Positions 1 through 9,258 of a stretch of DNA of 64,000 bases are shown one piece after another. The stretch lies in contig NZ_CP034834.1 of assembly GCF_004014715.1 (NCBI RefSeq), positions 930,001-994,000 of the forward strand, given 5' to 3'. Position numbers and translations under genes: made by a program. Each line of letters begins with the position of its first letter. Position 1 is the stretch's first letter. The stretch comes from Pseudoalteromonas sp. R3. GTDB lineage: Bacteria > Pseudomonadota > Gammaproteobacteria > Enterobacterales > Alteromonadaceae. Below the pieces are notes generated by a model. The model searched no databases. It worked only from the letters and a program-made list of their open reading frames with translations, and was not told the origin of the DNA.

Positions 1-3000
1 TTGCTGATAGCACAGCGCGACTTTATCGCCTGCGATGATGCCCCGCTGGTGCAACTGCTGTGCTATCTGCTCTGTTTGCTGCTGTAGTGAGTCATAATCC
101 AGGCTTTGCTTGTCGCAGCTTAAGGCGGTGCGCTCACCGTGAAGCTGCACCTGCTCACGAAAGTAACTATAAACATTCCTGGTCTTTGGCAGCGCCAATT
201 CAGTGTTATTGCGCTCGCACAGGATCTCGGTGCGCTTTTGCTCAGATACGCAGTTTAGTTTGCCTACGCGCTTGCTGCTGTCCTTCACCAGATCTTCGCA
301 CAGAGTGAGCCAGTTATCGATAAAGTCGTCGGCATAGACTGAGTCCATCGCTTTAAGTGCGTACTCAAAGCACAGCTCAACCCGGTCATTGCTGGCCAGT
401 ACATTCATAGTCAGCGGGAATTTTGCTTGCTGTGCATCCACGGCAAACGGTGCCATATCGAGTCCGGGCAACTGAATGTCAGGCTGAGCCTGCACCCAGG
501 AAAACAATACCTGCACCAGGTCGCGTTTAGCGCCGGTCGCTGCGCCTTCGCTGCTTTGCAGGATATGATGATAGGGCAGTTCGGCGTGCTCCAGTACACT
601 CAGACAGTGCTCTTTTACCTGCCCGGCCAGCGCTGTGAAGCTTTGCTGCGGGTCAACTTCGGCCAGCAGCGGCAAGGTATTAATGAAAAAACCAAGCGTA
701 TATTGTTGTGCTTCTTTGCGCTCCGACGCAGGCAGGCCAATGACAAACCGTGACTGGCGGCTGTAATGCCATAAAAGCACCTGAAAACTGGCCAGATACA
801 GCATGTTTTCAGACACCTGTAAGCGCACAGCCAGTTGTTTCATAGCCGTGCTCAGCGGGGTTGGAATTTCACGGCGCACTGTGCCAGCCTTATCGCCCGC
901 ATCTATCACTCCCGCGACGGGAAACGCCAGTGCCTGTGCTTCATTTAAGTAGTCGTGCCAGAAGGTTTGCTGTCTTGCACAGGCCGGACTTTGCAGCCAT
1001 GCGTGCTGCATTCTGGCATAGTCGCTGTAACGACCTGCCTGCGGCCAGTGGGTTGTTTGCAGATCAGATTGCTGCCACAGCTCGGTGAGTTCGCGTAAAA
1101 ATAAGGCGCCAGAGCTGGCATCTGCAACAATATGGTGAAACACCAGCGCCAGCACATGATCCTCGTTGCCCAACTCAATGAGCGCACAGCGTAATAGTGG
1201 TGGCTGAGACAGATCGAAGCAGGTCGTCAGTAATTGCGACTGATACACATCAGCAGCAGCTTTCAGTCTTTGGGTCTCATCATCGTACTCAGTTACGCAC
1301 AAATGCTCGACTTGCAGTTTTGGTGGAGTAACCAGATGGGTGGTTAGCTCACCTTCTTCTATGCGAAAAGCGGTATGCAAGATCTCATGACGAGCTGCAA
1401 CCTGGTTCAGACAGGCGGTGAGTTTCTCGCTGTCCAGTGTGCCCTGAATGCGTAATGCAATGGGAATATTATAGCGGGCGTGTGCGCCCTCGTGTTGCTC
1501 GACAAACCATAAGCGCTCGGCACTGAGTGACGGCCGGGCAAAGCGCTGAGCGTCAGTGGTGGGTGCGGACCAGCTGCTGGATTCCGGCTGGCCGGGTTGT
1601 GCCAGTAGCAGCGTGGTTTGCTGAGCTATGCTGGTGGCCTGATAAAAGTCTTTAATGCCGGCCACACTATTGAGTGCCTGACAAGCCTGACGATGCGCCT
1701 GGCTCAGTTGCAGCGAGTCAACTCCGAGTTCAAACAGATTGGTATCAAGTGCGACGGGGTGACCCAGCAGCGCCTGCCAGATTGCCTGTATGGTGTGCTC
1801 TTGCTCGCTTCCTGCTCTGTCGGCAATCTGTGGCTGAGACACCTCAGCCTGTACGGATTCGCTCAGGCGTTGCTTATCAATTTTGCCGCTGACATTGAGT
1901 GGTAATACTTCTCGCTCGCTCCAGCGGGTTGGCACCATGTAATAGGGGAGTCGCTTAGCCAGATAAGATTGCAGTGTTTGTGCGCTTATTTCACAATCGG
2001 GCTCGGCCACATAACAGGCATGCAGGTAAGTTTTCCCGGACTGTTGCAGCGCCAGAATACACGACTGCCTGACCTGAGGATGGAGCGTGAGATGCTGGGC
2101 GATTTCCTCGGGCTCAATGCGAAAACCGCGTACTTTAACCTGCTGATCAATACGACCGGCAATTTCCAGTTCACCGTTGGGCAGCAAGCGAGCTTTGTCA
2201 CCCGTTCTGTAGTAGCGCAGGGTGGGCTCATCCGGATGTTCAATAAAAGCGTTGGCTGTGGCTTCGGGCTGACCAATATACCCCAGTGCCAGGCCCGCTG
2301 CGCTGACACACAGCTCGCCCCAGCACATGTCGGGTACTTGTCTGCCCAAAGGCGTGAGGATCTGCACCTGCATCCCCGCGATGGGCTTACCAATATTATT
2401 GCTGTGTAACGCTTCGGGCTTTGCCAGCTGCGCCGAGGTGATGACTTTGGCCGACACGCATACGGTACATTCAGTCGGGCCGTAGGCATTCACAAATCTC
2501 AGATGCTGAGGCCACAGTTGGAGCAGTTTTTTCGGACAGGCTTCACCTGCACTGACCAAGGTTTTCAGTTGTGGAACCTGGCAGGGCTGTAACAGCTGGA
2601 TCAGGCTCGGCGGCAAAGTCACTGAAGTGATAGCCAGATCGTTGAGCAGTCCTAACAGCGTCTGATGAGAGAAGGTGTCGGCTTGTTTAGCCATGACCAG
2701 GGTCGCACCGGCGGCCAGCGTTACCACGATTTCCGAAATAGCGGCATCAAAGGACAAAGAAGCAAACTGTAACACCCTGTCGTCAGGGGAGACGTTGAAT
2801 AACGTTTGCTGGGCGCGGGCCAGCGGCATCAGTCCTGCATGGCTGACCAGTACGCCTTTGGGTTTACCTGAGGTGCCCGAAGTGAAGATCACATAGGCAG
2901 CAGCTGTGGCATCGAGTTCCTCTATTGATGTGGTCAGCGCCTGTTGCGGTGCGCTCAGTTGTGCGGGCAGCAAAGTGCGACAAGGTACATCTACACTGGT

Positions 3001-4644
3001 TTCCTGACTGAGTAGCAACAAGGTCAACCCAGGCTGATCCAGGCATGCCAGCAGTCGTTCTTTCGGCCAGGCGATGTCGCAATGTAAAGACACGGCCTCC
3101 AGGCGCCACAGGGCTAAAATCGTGACCAGGCTGTCGAGAGATTTATCGAGACAGACGGCAACCCGCATGCCCTTGCAGACACCTTGTTCGCTGAGCTGGG
3201 CGGCGCGCCGTTCCAGTGCCTGCATCAATTCAGTGTAGCTCAGTGCAGTGTGCTCATCTTCAACTGCGCATAACGTCCCTTGCTGCTGTGTCAGCTGGTG
3301 GAGGTGTTGCAAAATATGCGTGTGTGGCTGTTCGGGTAAAGAGACAAACCCCCTGTCAGATGTTAAAAGGTTCGCAATGGCTTGCGGCTGGGTTGGAGTC
3401 AGTGTTGTCAGGGCGCAGCTAAACAATTTGGCCAGATGGGCCAGCTCCTGCTGATCGAAATAATTCGCCCGGCCAATCAGTTTAGTGTGCAGTGCATCAT
3501 TCACTTCAAACAAAGTCAGTTCCAAATCAACCTGAGCGATGGCACTGTCTTGCGCGTCACTCAAACACAGCCCGTGACATTGCGCCTGGCCGTTTGCGAG
3601 GCTTAACGGGGTGGATTGTACGCCCGATAATAATCCCATCAGACCCGTGCGAAAGCCACGGATCTTGAGCTGTGGCAGGTAGTTACAGATCACATTATGT
3701 TTGTGCCCTTGCGGATCGGCCGCCGGTGAGCGCAATGCGGTCATGGTCTGTTGCTCAAGCTTTCCCAGCAACTCCTGAATACTGAGGCTGTCGATGGCGG
3801 TGATACTGACAGGTTGCAGGTCGACAAAATGGCCCAGATGATAGCGGTTTTTACGGCTGCGCCTGGCTACCGGAATACTGATAGTCAGATCTGTCTGACC
3901 GCTGTGGCGATATAAGGCCAGGAACCAGCATGCCAGTAATACGGAGAAGCGGCTTACCCCATATTCGCCGGCCAACTCAGCCAGTCGTGTGTACTCATCG
4001 TTGAGGGTGTCGAACTCACCTAATCCGCTGAACTTATTGTGTGTCTGTTGCAGTCCGGTATCGTTAAAGTCCAGGGCGTGATCAGGCTGGTACAGGGGCT
4101 CATCATCGGTGCTTTGTTCACTGACCGAGGTATAATCAAGCGGCTCTGAGGTCGCATCTTTGTGTTCCAACATGGATTCTAAAGACGCGAGGAAGTCATT
4201 CACCAATACCTGCAAAGACCATTGATCACAGATCACATGATGAAGCTTAAACAGCACCAGATATCCCGCTTCACAAGCCTTGATCCGACAGTCGTACAGT
4301 TTGCCCTCCAGGCTGATGGCGCTAGCTACTTGCGCCCGGCACCAGCCTCGCAGGTCTTCGCTTAACTCGGGATCGTAGGTGAATAGTTCACCAGGCTCAT
4401 GAGCGTCTGTGCAGGTAACCAGGTTGTCGCTGCCTGCTTGCCAGCGACAATTGAGAATCGGATGGCGCAATAACAGCTGGCGTCCGGCCTCCTGCAATTG
4501 TTGACTCGTCAGGCCCTTAACCAAAAAGCCCGTGTATACGTTATACACTGGGCTTAGCGGATGCAGCTGTTGATCTTGGAGTAAATGAACTTGTCTAGGT
4601 GAGAGCTCGATAACCAGGTTGGTTTGTTGATTACGCGTATTCAC
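1..4644 (-). CDS. Non-ribosomal peptide synthetase, N-terminal 1548 residues (C-A-T-C-A...), runs off the window
   Basis: Open from a GTG at 4644 to the window edge; an in-frame TAA sits just upstream and AGGA lies 8 bases before the GTG. Domain order: condensation domain (HHVICDQWS near residue 135), adenylation domain (A3 YVIFTSGTSGKPKG near 584, A5 NAYGPTE near 717, A10 NVSGK near 915), carrier domain (GVDSLQ, Ser977), a second condensation domain (HHIVADA near 1170), and the start of a second adenylation domain from about 1490. The N-terminal C domain with no preceding module suggests it accepts an acyl chain made by the upstream polyene enzymes. Aligned by eye to GrsA, the first A-domain code reads D-A-S-T-V-A-A-V-C-(K), which belongs to the Phe/Tyr group. 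There is no epimerase after module 1. It is last in the operon visible here; later modules, and any halogenase, would lie outside. Confidence 0.95.
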   Translation of the reverse strand, partial: MNTRNQQTNLVIELSPRQVHLLQDQQLHPLSPVYNVYTGFLVKGLTSQQLQEAGRQLLLRHPILNCRWQAGSDNLVTCTDAHEPGELFTYDPELSEDLRGWCRAQVASAISLEGKLYDCRIKACEAGYLVLFKLHHVICDQWSLQVLVNDFLASLESMLEHKDATSEPLDYTSVSEQSTDDEPLYQPDHALDFNDTGLQQTHNKFSGLGEFDTLNDEYTRLAELAGEYGVSRFSVLLACWFLALYRHSGQTDLTISIPVARRSRKNRYHLGHFVDLQPVSITAIDSLSIQELLGKLEQQTMTALRSPAADPQGHKHNVICNYLPQLKIRGFRTGLMGLLSGVQSTPLSLANGQAQCHGLCLSDAQDSAIAQVDLELTLFEVNDALHTKLIGRANYFDQQELAHLAKLFSCALTTLTPTQPQAIANLLTSDRGFVSLPEQPHTHILQHLHQLTQQQGTLCAVEDEHTALSYTELMQALERRAAQLSEQGVCKGMRVAVCLDKSLDSLVTILALWRLEAVSLHCDIAWPKERLLACLDQPGLTLLLLSQETSVDVPCRTLLPAQLSAPQQALTTSIEELDATAAAYVIFTSGTSGKPKGVLVSHAGLMPLARAQQTLFNVSPDDRVLQFASLSFDAAISEIVVTLAAGATLVMAKQADTFSHQTLLGLLNDLAITSVTLPPSLIQLLQPCQVPQLKTLVSAGEACPKKLLQLWPQHLRFVNAYGPTECTVCVSAKVITSAQLAKPEALHSNNIGKPIAGMQVQILTPLGRQVPDMCWGELCVSAAGLALGYIGQPEATANAFIEHPDEPTLRYYRTGDKARLLPNGELEIAGRIDQQVKVRGFRIEPEEIAQHLTLHPQVRQSCILALQQSGKTYLHACYVAEPDCEISAQTLQSYLAKRLPYYMVPTRWSEREVLPLNVSGKIDKQRLSESVQAEVSQPQIADRAGSEQEHTIQAIWQALLGHPVALDTNLFELGVDSLQLSQAHRQACQALNSVAGIKDFYQATSIAQQTTLLLAQPGQPESSSWSAPTTDAQRFARPSLSAERLWFVEQHEGAHARYNIPIALRIQGTLDSEKLTACLNQVAARHEILHTAFRIEEGELTTHLVTPPKLQVEHLCVTEYDDETQRLKAAADVYQSQLLTTCFDLSQPPLLRCALIELGNEDHVLALVFHHIVADASSGALFLRELTELWQQSDLQTTHWPQAGRYSDYARMQHAWLQSPACARQQTFWHDYLNEAQALAFPVAGVIDAGDKAGTVRREIPTPLSTAMKQLAVRLQVSENMLYLASFQVLLWHYSRQSRFVIGLPASERKEAQQYTLGFFINTLPLLAEVDPQQSFTALAGQVKEHCLSVLEHAELPYHHILQSSEGAATGAKRDLVQVLFSWVQAQPDIQLPGLDMAPFAVDAQQAKFPLTMNVLASNDRVELCFEYALKAMDSVYADDFIDNWLTLCEDLVKDSSKRVGKLNCVSEQKRTEILCERNNTELALPKTRNVYSYFREQVQLHGERTALSCDKQSLDYDSLQQQTEQIAQQLHQRGIIAGDKVALCYQQ

Positions 4645-4688
4645 TGGGACTTCCTGTTATTTTATTCGTTATTTTAAACACTGCAAAG

Positions 4689-4713
4689 GCGCGCCCGGGA
4701 CAACCCCGGGGCC
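4689..4713. other. GC-rich hairpin between SDR gene and NRPS gene
   Basis: In the 92-base gap before the NRPS start, GCCCGGG and CCCGGG face each other across a 5-base loop, with further GC pairing outside. No T-tract follows on the minus strand, so it is not a clear terminator. It could stabilise the mRNA end or reduce read-through into the NRPS. This is the only sizeable gap in the operon. Confidence 0.35.
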
Positions 4714-4736
4714 GGATAAAGCTTGGGTAACACTGC

Positions 4737-5510
4737 TCAGGCACGACAGCTGAAGCCGCCGTCTACATATAAGGTACTGCCTGTGCTCCAACGGTTTTGC
4801 TGTAATAAGTACAGCACAGCATCGCTGATATCCCCGGGTTGGCCAAAGCCGAGCGGGTGTTTGTTCTCGATTGCACTGATGGCCTCTGCGGCGACTTCGG
4901 CATAGCCGTTATTGAGCGGGGTTTTGATCATTCCGGCGGCGATACAATTGACCAGCACTTGATCTTTTGCCAGTTCCAGTGCGGCACTACGACATAGCGC
5001 AGCCATCGCAGCTTTACTTGCGGCGTAGCCAGACACGGCTGGCTCAGCCTGAGACTGGCTCACAGAAGACAGCAACACCACAGAGGTCGGCGCACCTGCT
5101 GCGCGTACTTTTTTACGAGTAAATGCTTTTAGCAACGCCAGGGCACCGCCGGTATTGATACGAAACATGCGCTCAAAGTCGGCGTAGCAGGTGGACCGCA
5201 ACGGCGTCATCTGATGCACGCCGGCGCATTGCACTGCACCCTGAAAAGGACCATGGGCTATGGCGTTGGCAATGATGTGCTCGGTCAGGCTATCTGGTTC
5301 GTTAAGATCGACCTGCGCGACCTGGTGTTCCCCGGGTAAGGTGCCGAGGATCTGTTCCAGTAGTGCCAGATTACGCCCCAATAACAGCAGGCTGTAGCCG
5401 TTGTTGCTCAACCGCTGACAAATATCCTGGCCCAGCTCTGAGCTGGCACCACAGACAACAACCCGGGGTGGGGTGACTGCCTGATTGTCGTTACCTTGCT
5501 TAAACTCCAT
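4737..5510 (-). CDS. Short-chain dehydrogenase/reductase (FabG-like ketoreductase)
   Basis: This 257-residue SDR has an NAD(P)-binding motif GASSELGQ near residue 21 and a catalytic Ser with Y-A-A-S-K (GYAASKAAM). Its C-terminal end, YVDGGF, is typical of 3-oxoacyl-ACP reductases. The ATG at 5510 overlaps the 3' end of the thioesterase gene by 11 bases, so the two are probably translationally coupled; a much longer upstream extension of the frame lies inside the thioesterase gene and is ignored. In this cluster it should reduce a beta-keto intermediate during polyene chain growth. The cluster also has a second canonical SDR and a degenerate one, so which of them does which step cannot be told from sequence. 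The family is certain, the substrate is inferred. Confidence 0.9.
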   Translation of the reverse strand: MEFKQGNDNQAVTPPRVVVCGASSELGQDICQRLSNNGYSLLLLGRNLALLEQILGTLPGEHQVAQVDLNEPDSLTEHIIANAIAHGPFQGAVQCAGVHQMTPLRSTCYADFERMFRINTGGALALLKAFTRKKVRAAGAPTSVVLLSSVSQSQAEPAVSGYAASKAAMAALCRSAALELAKDQVLVNCIAAGMIKTPLNNGYAEVAAEAISAIENKHPLGFGQPGDISDAVLYLLQQNRWSTGSTLYVDGGFSCRA

Positions 5511-6267
5511 GATTAACTCCTTGCAAAGTGTCTTGATTAAGGCGCTGGCCCGTTTGTGCAAAAACCGCGGAAATATCGTGGTTGATTTGCGTACATACCT
5601 CGGCGCTGTGTTCTTCAAGGTAAAAGTGCCGCCCCGCATATTGGTGGCTGCACAGGGGAAAGTGAGAAAAGTCCTGCCAGGGATGCAGCTCTGATGTGTT
5701 AACAATTTCATCGTCAGTGGCACTGAAGACACTGAGGGCACAAGTGAGCGGTCTGGGCTTGCACAGAGGTGCACATTCGGCGAGATAAAAGTCGTCGCGT
5801 ACCTGTGCCAGCAGACGTTGCCTGACTTCAGGGTGCGTGAGTCTCTTGGCTGGGAACTGTTGCAAACGCTGCAGCTGCTCGGCCAGTGGTTCATCCGCCA
5901 GTGTGTGGACCTGGGTTCTACTGGGCAGTGAGGGTGCCCGGCAAGCGGACACACCCAGCCACAGTGGCAAAGGCTGGCCCGACTTTTGAAGTGCCAGAGC
6001 CAGCTCAAAAGCGACTCTGGCTCCCAGACTGTGTCCGAAAAAAGCAAACGGAGTCTGGCATTGGCCTATCTCACTAAGCAACTGCGCTGTAAGTTCTGAC
6101 CAGTCACGACAGCCTGCCATTGCCAGTTTGTCGCCACGACCGGGCAAGTCAGGACAAATCACCTGCCAGTGCGTGGGCAGTAACTGCGACCAGGCACGAA
6201 AATAGCGCCCCGAACCACCGGCATGGTGAAAGCAAAACAAGGTGAACGGTTTCACAACATCGCTCAT
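5500..6267 (-). CDS. Type II thioesterase
   Basis: This 255-residue alpha/beta hydrolase matches type II thioesterases of NRPS/PKS clusters: an N-terminal FCFHHAGGSG oxyanion segment, the nucleophile in GHSLGA (Ser80), an aspartate in the SATDDEIV region, and a histidine in YAGRHFYL. Such enzymes remove stalled or wrong acyl groups from carrier-protein phosphopantetheine arms. The start overlaps the end of the preceding degenerate SDR by 4 bases (ATGA). Its place between the polyene enzymes and the NRPS fits proofreading for either. It is a standalone protein of the usual family length. Confidence 0.93.
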   Translation of the reverse strand: MSDVVKPFTLFCFHHAGGSGRYFRAWSQLLPTHWQVICPDLPGRGDKLAMAGCRDWSELTAQLLSEIGQCQTPFAFFGHSLGARVAFELALALQKSGQPLPLWLGVSACRAPSLPSRTQVHTLADEPLAEQLQRLQQFPAKRLTHPEVRQRLLAQVRDDFYLAECAPLCKPRPLTCALSVFSATDDEIVNTSELHPWQDFSHFPLCSHQYAGRHFYLEEHSAEVCTQINHDISAVFAQTGQRLNQDTLQGVNHGV

Positions 6268-6980
6268 AGCTTAATATCCATAGCCGGACGCAGCGCCAGA
6301 GTCTGGCCATTTTGCCAGCCCGGATCACTGGCCTGACGCCAGATCTCGGCCAGCACTTGCTCGCGCAGCATGACCGCAGGTTTAGCACCGTATACTGAAT
6401 TGCGCATGGCCCGCTTTAGTGCCTTGCGTTCGGTGTCATCACTGGCGCACAGCGGCAATGCCAGGCTATTTACCCGCACAGGGTAGCCACACCATTCTTT
6501 GGCCAGGCTTTTTTGTAATGCATCTATGCCATAGCAGGTGATGCTGTCGTGGCCGTGCAGGCAACCTTGTTCCTGAACATAAGCATAGGCGTCCGACAGT
6601 AACGGGTAACACAGACTGCCTTCAAATTCGCGCAATACACCACAACAATATTTGGCGGTGAGAAACGCCGCTTCGATGTGCGCCTGGCTGACCGTTGGAT
6701 CGGCCGCTGCAGCGCTATCTGCAACGCCGCCGATGGCATGCAGCACAACCAGACCGGTGTCAGTGTCTTTGCTTTGTGCGCTGAGTTGTTGAAACAGCAC
6801 CGCGTCTGGTTCATCGGCTTGTGCCAGCGCGTCTATTGGCAGGGTTGCTAAAGCCGGAAAGTGCGCGACTATCTCAGCTGTTGGCGCGAGCAATAGTGGT
6901 GACTCGCCCTGAGCTTGCAAATAGTCGAGCAGTGCCCGGTCCCAGTCGCTGTGAGCAAACGCGTAGATGACTCTGCTCAT
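6264..6980 (-). CDS. Degenerate SDR-like protein of the polyene cluster
   Basis: This 238-residue protein aligns with the SDR fold only in part. The C-terminal half keeps an SDR-like stretch (YGIDALQKSLAKEW then VRVNSLALP, like the SDR helix and the R-V-N-x-I-x-P strand). The N-terminus lacks the glycine-rich GxxxGxG dinucleotide loop, and no clear Ser-Tyr-Lys triad is seen. The ATG at 6980 overlaps the end of the FabG-like gene by 4 bases, and the next gene also overlaps by 4. It may be a non-catalytic partner of the reductase or an SDR with an altered role. A longer frame upstream lies inside the neighbour and is not used. Function unknown. Confidence 0.8.
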   Translation of the reverse strand: MSRVIYAFAHSDWDRALLDYLQAQGESPLLLAPTAEIVAHFPALATLPIDALAQADEPDAVLFQQLSAQSKDTDTGLVVLHAIGGVADSAAAADPTVSQAHIEAAFLTAKYCCGVLREFEGSLCYPLLSDAYAYVQEQGCLHGHDSITCYGIDALQKSLAKEWCGYPVRVNSLALPLCASDDTERKALKRAMRNSVYGAKPAVMLREQVLAEIWRQASDPGWQNGQTLALRPAMDIKL

Positions 6981-7705
6981 AGTAAAAACCCTCCGTCCAG
7001 TTTGATCACCTGACCGTTGCAGTATCCTGCTCGTGGGGTGGCAAGAAACAGCACCCAATTTGCCACTTCAGACACTTGCCCGACCCGGCCAAGCGATGTA
7101 TGTGCAAGCACGGGTCTGGCTTTGTTTTGTGGCATGACATCAGCCATTTCTGTGGCAATCAGTGCAGGCGCCAGTGCATTGCAATAAATGCCTGACTCAC
7201 CATAACGTCGCGCCAGCATGCGGGTCATGCCAATCACGGCCCCCTTGGAGGCCGCATAGTTGGCCTGGCCTTCTCGTCCTGATACACCGCTGAGCGATAC
7301 CAGATTGACGATCCGTCCCTGACCTGCGTGCTGCATATGAGGTAGCACGGCCTGGCACAGGGTAAAAGTGCCGATAAAATTCACCCGCATCACGGCGTTA
7401 AAGTCGTCCCGGCTCATGGTCTGTAACAGGTTGTCCCGGGTTATCCCGGCATTATTGACCAGCACATCAATACGCTGATGCTGGGCAATAATCCTGGCTA
7501 CTGTTTCCTCGACGAATTCAGGGTCGTCCACTGAGCCGCTGAACTGAGCGTAGTTTGGCTGCGCTAATTCCTCAGCCACATCTTTACTACGACACAGCCC
7601 GAAGACCTTGGCACCCTGTGCCAGAAAAGCCTGCGCCAGTCCCAGCCCTATTCCGCGGGACGTGCCGGTGATAAGGACCACCTTATCTTGTAATTGCAGA
7701 TCCAT
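6977..7705 (-). CDS. 3-oxoacyl-ACP reductase, FabG-like
   Basis: This 242-residue canonical SDR has TGTSRGIG near residue 14, NNAG in the middle, and a Ser / Y-A-A-S-K catalytic set (NYAASKGA). The end IKLDGGF is typical of FabG. It should reduce the beta-keto group after each condensation by the KS-CLF, giving the 3-hydroxyacyl-ACP that the FabZ-like enzyme dehydrates to a trans double bond. The ATG at 7705 comes one base after the FabZ-like stop (TGATATG). A frame extending to 7783 lies inside the FabZ-like gene and is not the start. Of the three SDR-like proteins in the operon this one is closest to classical FabG. Confidence 0.93.
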   Translation of the reverse strand: MDLQLQDKVVLITGTSRGIGLGLAQAFLAQGAKVFGLCRSKDVAEELAQPNYAQFSGSVDDPEFVEETVARIIAQHQRIDVLVNNAGITRDNLLQTMSRDDFNAVMRVNFIGTFTLCQAVLPHMQHAGQGRIVNLVSLSGVSGREGQANYAASKGAVIGMTRMLARRYGESGIYCNALAPALIATEMADVMPQNKARPVLAHTSLGRVGQVSEVANWVLFLATPRAGYCNGQVIKLDGGFLL

Positions 7706-7706
7706 A

Positions 7707-8156
7707 TCAGGCCTCCGCTGACGACACAGGCTGACTGAAATGGATAGATACCTTGGCCCGGGCGACTTCCTCCTCGCCGACATAAGCGATGGCCTGAAAG
7801 AGCGCCATGTCCTCCAGACGAGTTAATAACTGCGATTTAATCACCAGGATATCGCCAGGCACGACGGGGCGCAGAAACTTGGCTTTGTCGATACTCGACA
7901 ACACACCTGCGCTGTATTCGCTAAAACACAGGCCACTGATCTGTGCCATTGTCTCGATGATCAGCACCCCGGGAAAGATTGGCTGGTCGGGAAAGTGGCC
8001 CTGCAAGCTTGGTTCGTTGTGGCTAATAAACTTGTGCCCTTCGATGTATTCGCCCGCCTCAAGACGCACTATGCGGTCGGCAAATTTAAACGGTGCCCTG
8101 TGGGGCAAGCGTTCACTCAAAGTGTTTAGGTTGCCTGTCAGCTCAGTATTGCTCAT
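7707..8156 (-). CDS. 3-hydroxyacyl-ACP dehydratase, FabZ-like
   Basis: This 149-residue single hot-dog protein has LPHRAPF near residue 17, the catalytic histidine in GHFP (His54) and the catalytic glutamate in LIIETMAQ (Glu68), all hallmarks of FabZ. It should dehydrate 3-hydroxyacyl-ACP to 2-enoyl-ACP. No enoyl reductase is present in the cluster, so double bonds would be kept, as needed for a polyene. Its start overlaps the permease end by 4 bases. Length and motifs are complete. Confidence 0.94.
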   Translation of the reverse strand: MSNTELTGNLNTLSERLPHRAPFKFADRIVRLEAGEYIEGHKFISHNEPSLQGHFPDQPIFPGVLIIETMAQISGLCFSEYSAGVLSSIDKAKFLRPVVPGDILVIKSQLLTRLEDMALFQAIAYVGEEEVARAKVSIHFSQPVSSAEA

Positions 8157-9258
8157 CCGTTGTCTCCCCAGTCAAAGCTCAGATAAATAGCGATAAACAA
8201 CACCACTGAGGTGCCTGCCAGTATCGTTAGTTGTGGAGCAACTTGCTGTAATCCGGCGGCTTCGTTGGCTACCAGACGGAAGGCATCCAGAAAAGCGGTG
8301 GACGGTAGCCACTGCACAAAGGCTTCAAAAACGTCCGGGAAATAACTGGTTTGGAAATAAATGCCGGACAAGAACATCAGCGGAAAATACAGCATATTGG
8401 CGATACCGGTAGAAACTTCGACCCGGGTGCTGCGAGCGCCGATCAAGACGCCTAACAGGCACAGACAGGCAGATCCACAAAACAGCACGACGGCGATATT
8501 GGCCCAGTTGCCGGGCGGCTTAAAGTCGAACATAAAGTAGAAAATAGCCAGCAACAATAACAGCTGAAAGCTCAGTAAAAACAGCCGAGCCAGCACCACG
8601 CCCATAATGTAATCCGACTTTTTAAAGGGTGATAACTTGAGGCGTTTAAAAAAGCCCTGCTGGCGATCTGAGACCAGGCCATTGGAGATGGAGAACAGCG
8701 CCAGACCAAGGATCTGTAGCACGATTATCCGGGGATCAACCAGTCGACATAGCGATAGCCGACGATGCTGAGCTGCTGGCTACTCAGGGGGCTGCCCGAT
8801 AAGCCGCTTTTCAGCTGCATCAGGTAGTTGATTGCCTTATCGTTAAATTGATCAGAGTCCCCGGTGGTATAGATTTGCCCCTGATTTAAAATTAACAGGG
8901 AGTCATACTGGGCCAGTAAATTTTGCAGCGGACCGGAGGGGTGGATCTCTTGTTGCGCATCGGCCAAAGAGGCCAGAAGCTGTTCGGTTTGCTCCTGACT
9001 AAGCGTGATCAGGTTGACCTGCAGGTCGTCTCGCATCAACTCACGCCAGCGCTTATCTGGTGCCTCATTGTAGGTCACTGCAACATTGATTTCCTGCAAC
9101 TGGGCGCTGCCGGAAAAGGCTTTGACCATTAACAGTGCAATCAACACCGGCAATGCAAAGGTCCATAGCATGGCCGCCGGCTCACGAAAAAAGGGTCTGA
9201 CATTGAGGAGCATTAATTGCCAGAATGGGTAAAGCTTAGGGCTGATTGTGTGGCTCAT
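8153..9258 (-). pseudogene. ABC-2 type permease, split by a one-base frameshift
   Basis: Two abutting frames together make one ABC-2 permease. The first (9258-8725, 177 residues) holds the first membrane segment and the extracytoplasmic domain and stops after VDWLIPG. The second (8722-8153, GTG start possible, 189 residues) continues with LQILGLALF and five membrane segments. Reading the second frame backwards gives I-I-V-L-Q directly after the stop, which restores the family's usual DFLIPG-I-L core. So one base is missing near 8729, in the run CCCCGG. It could be a real mutation, a consensus error, -1 ribosomal slippage on CCCC, or a genuine two-gene split (the stop and the GTG are 2 bases apart). 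It partners with the ATPase at 9255 and probably exports the lipopeptide. Confidence 0.85.
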
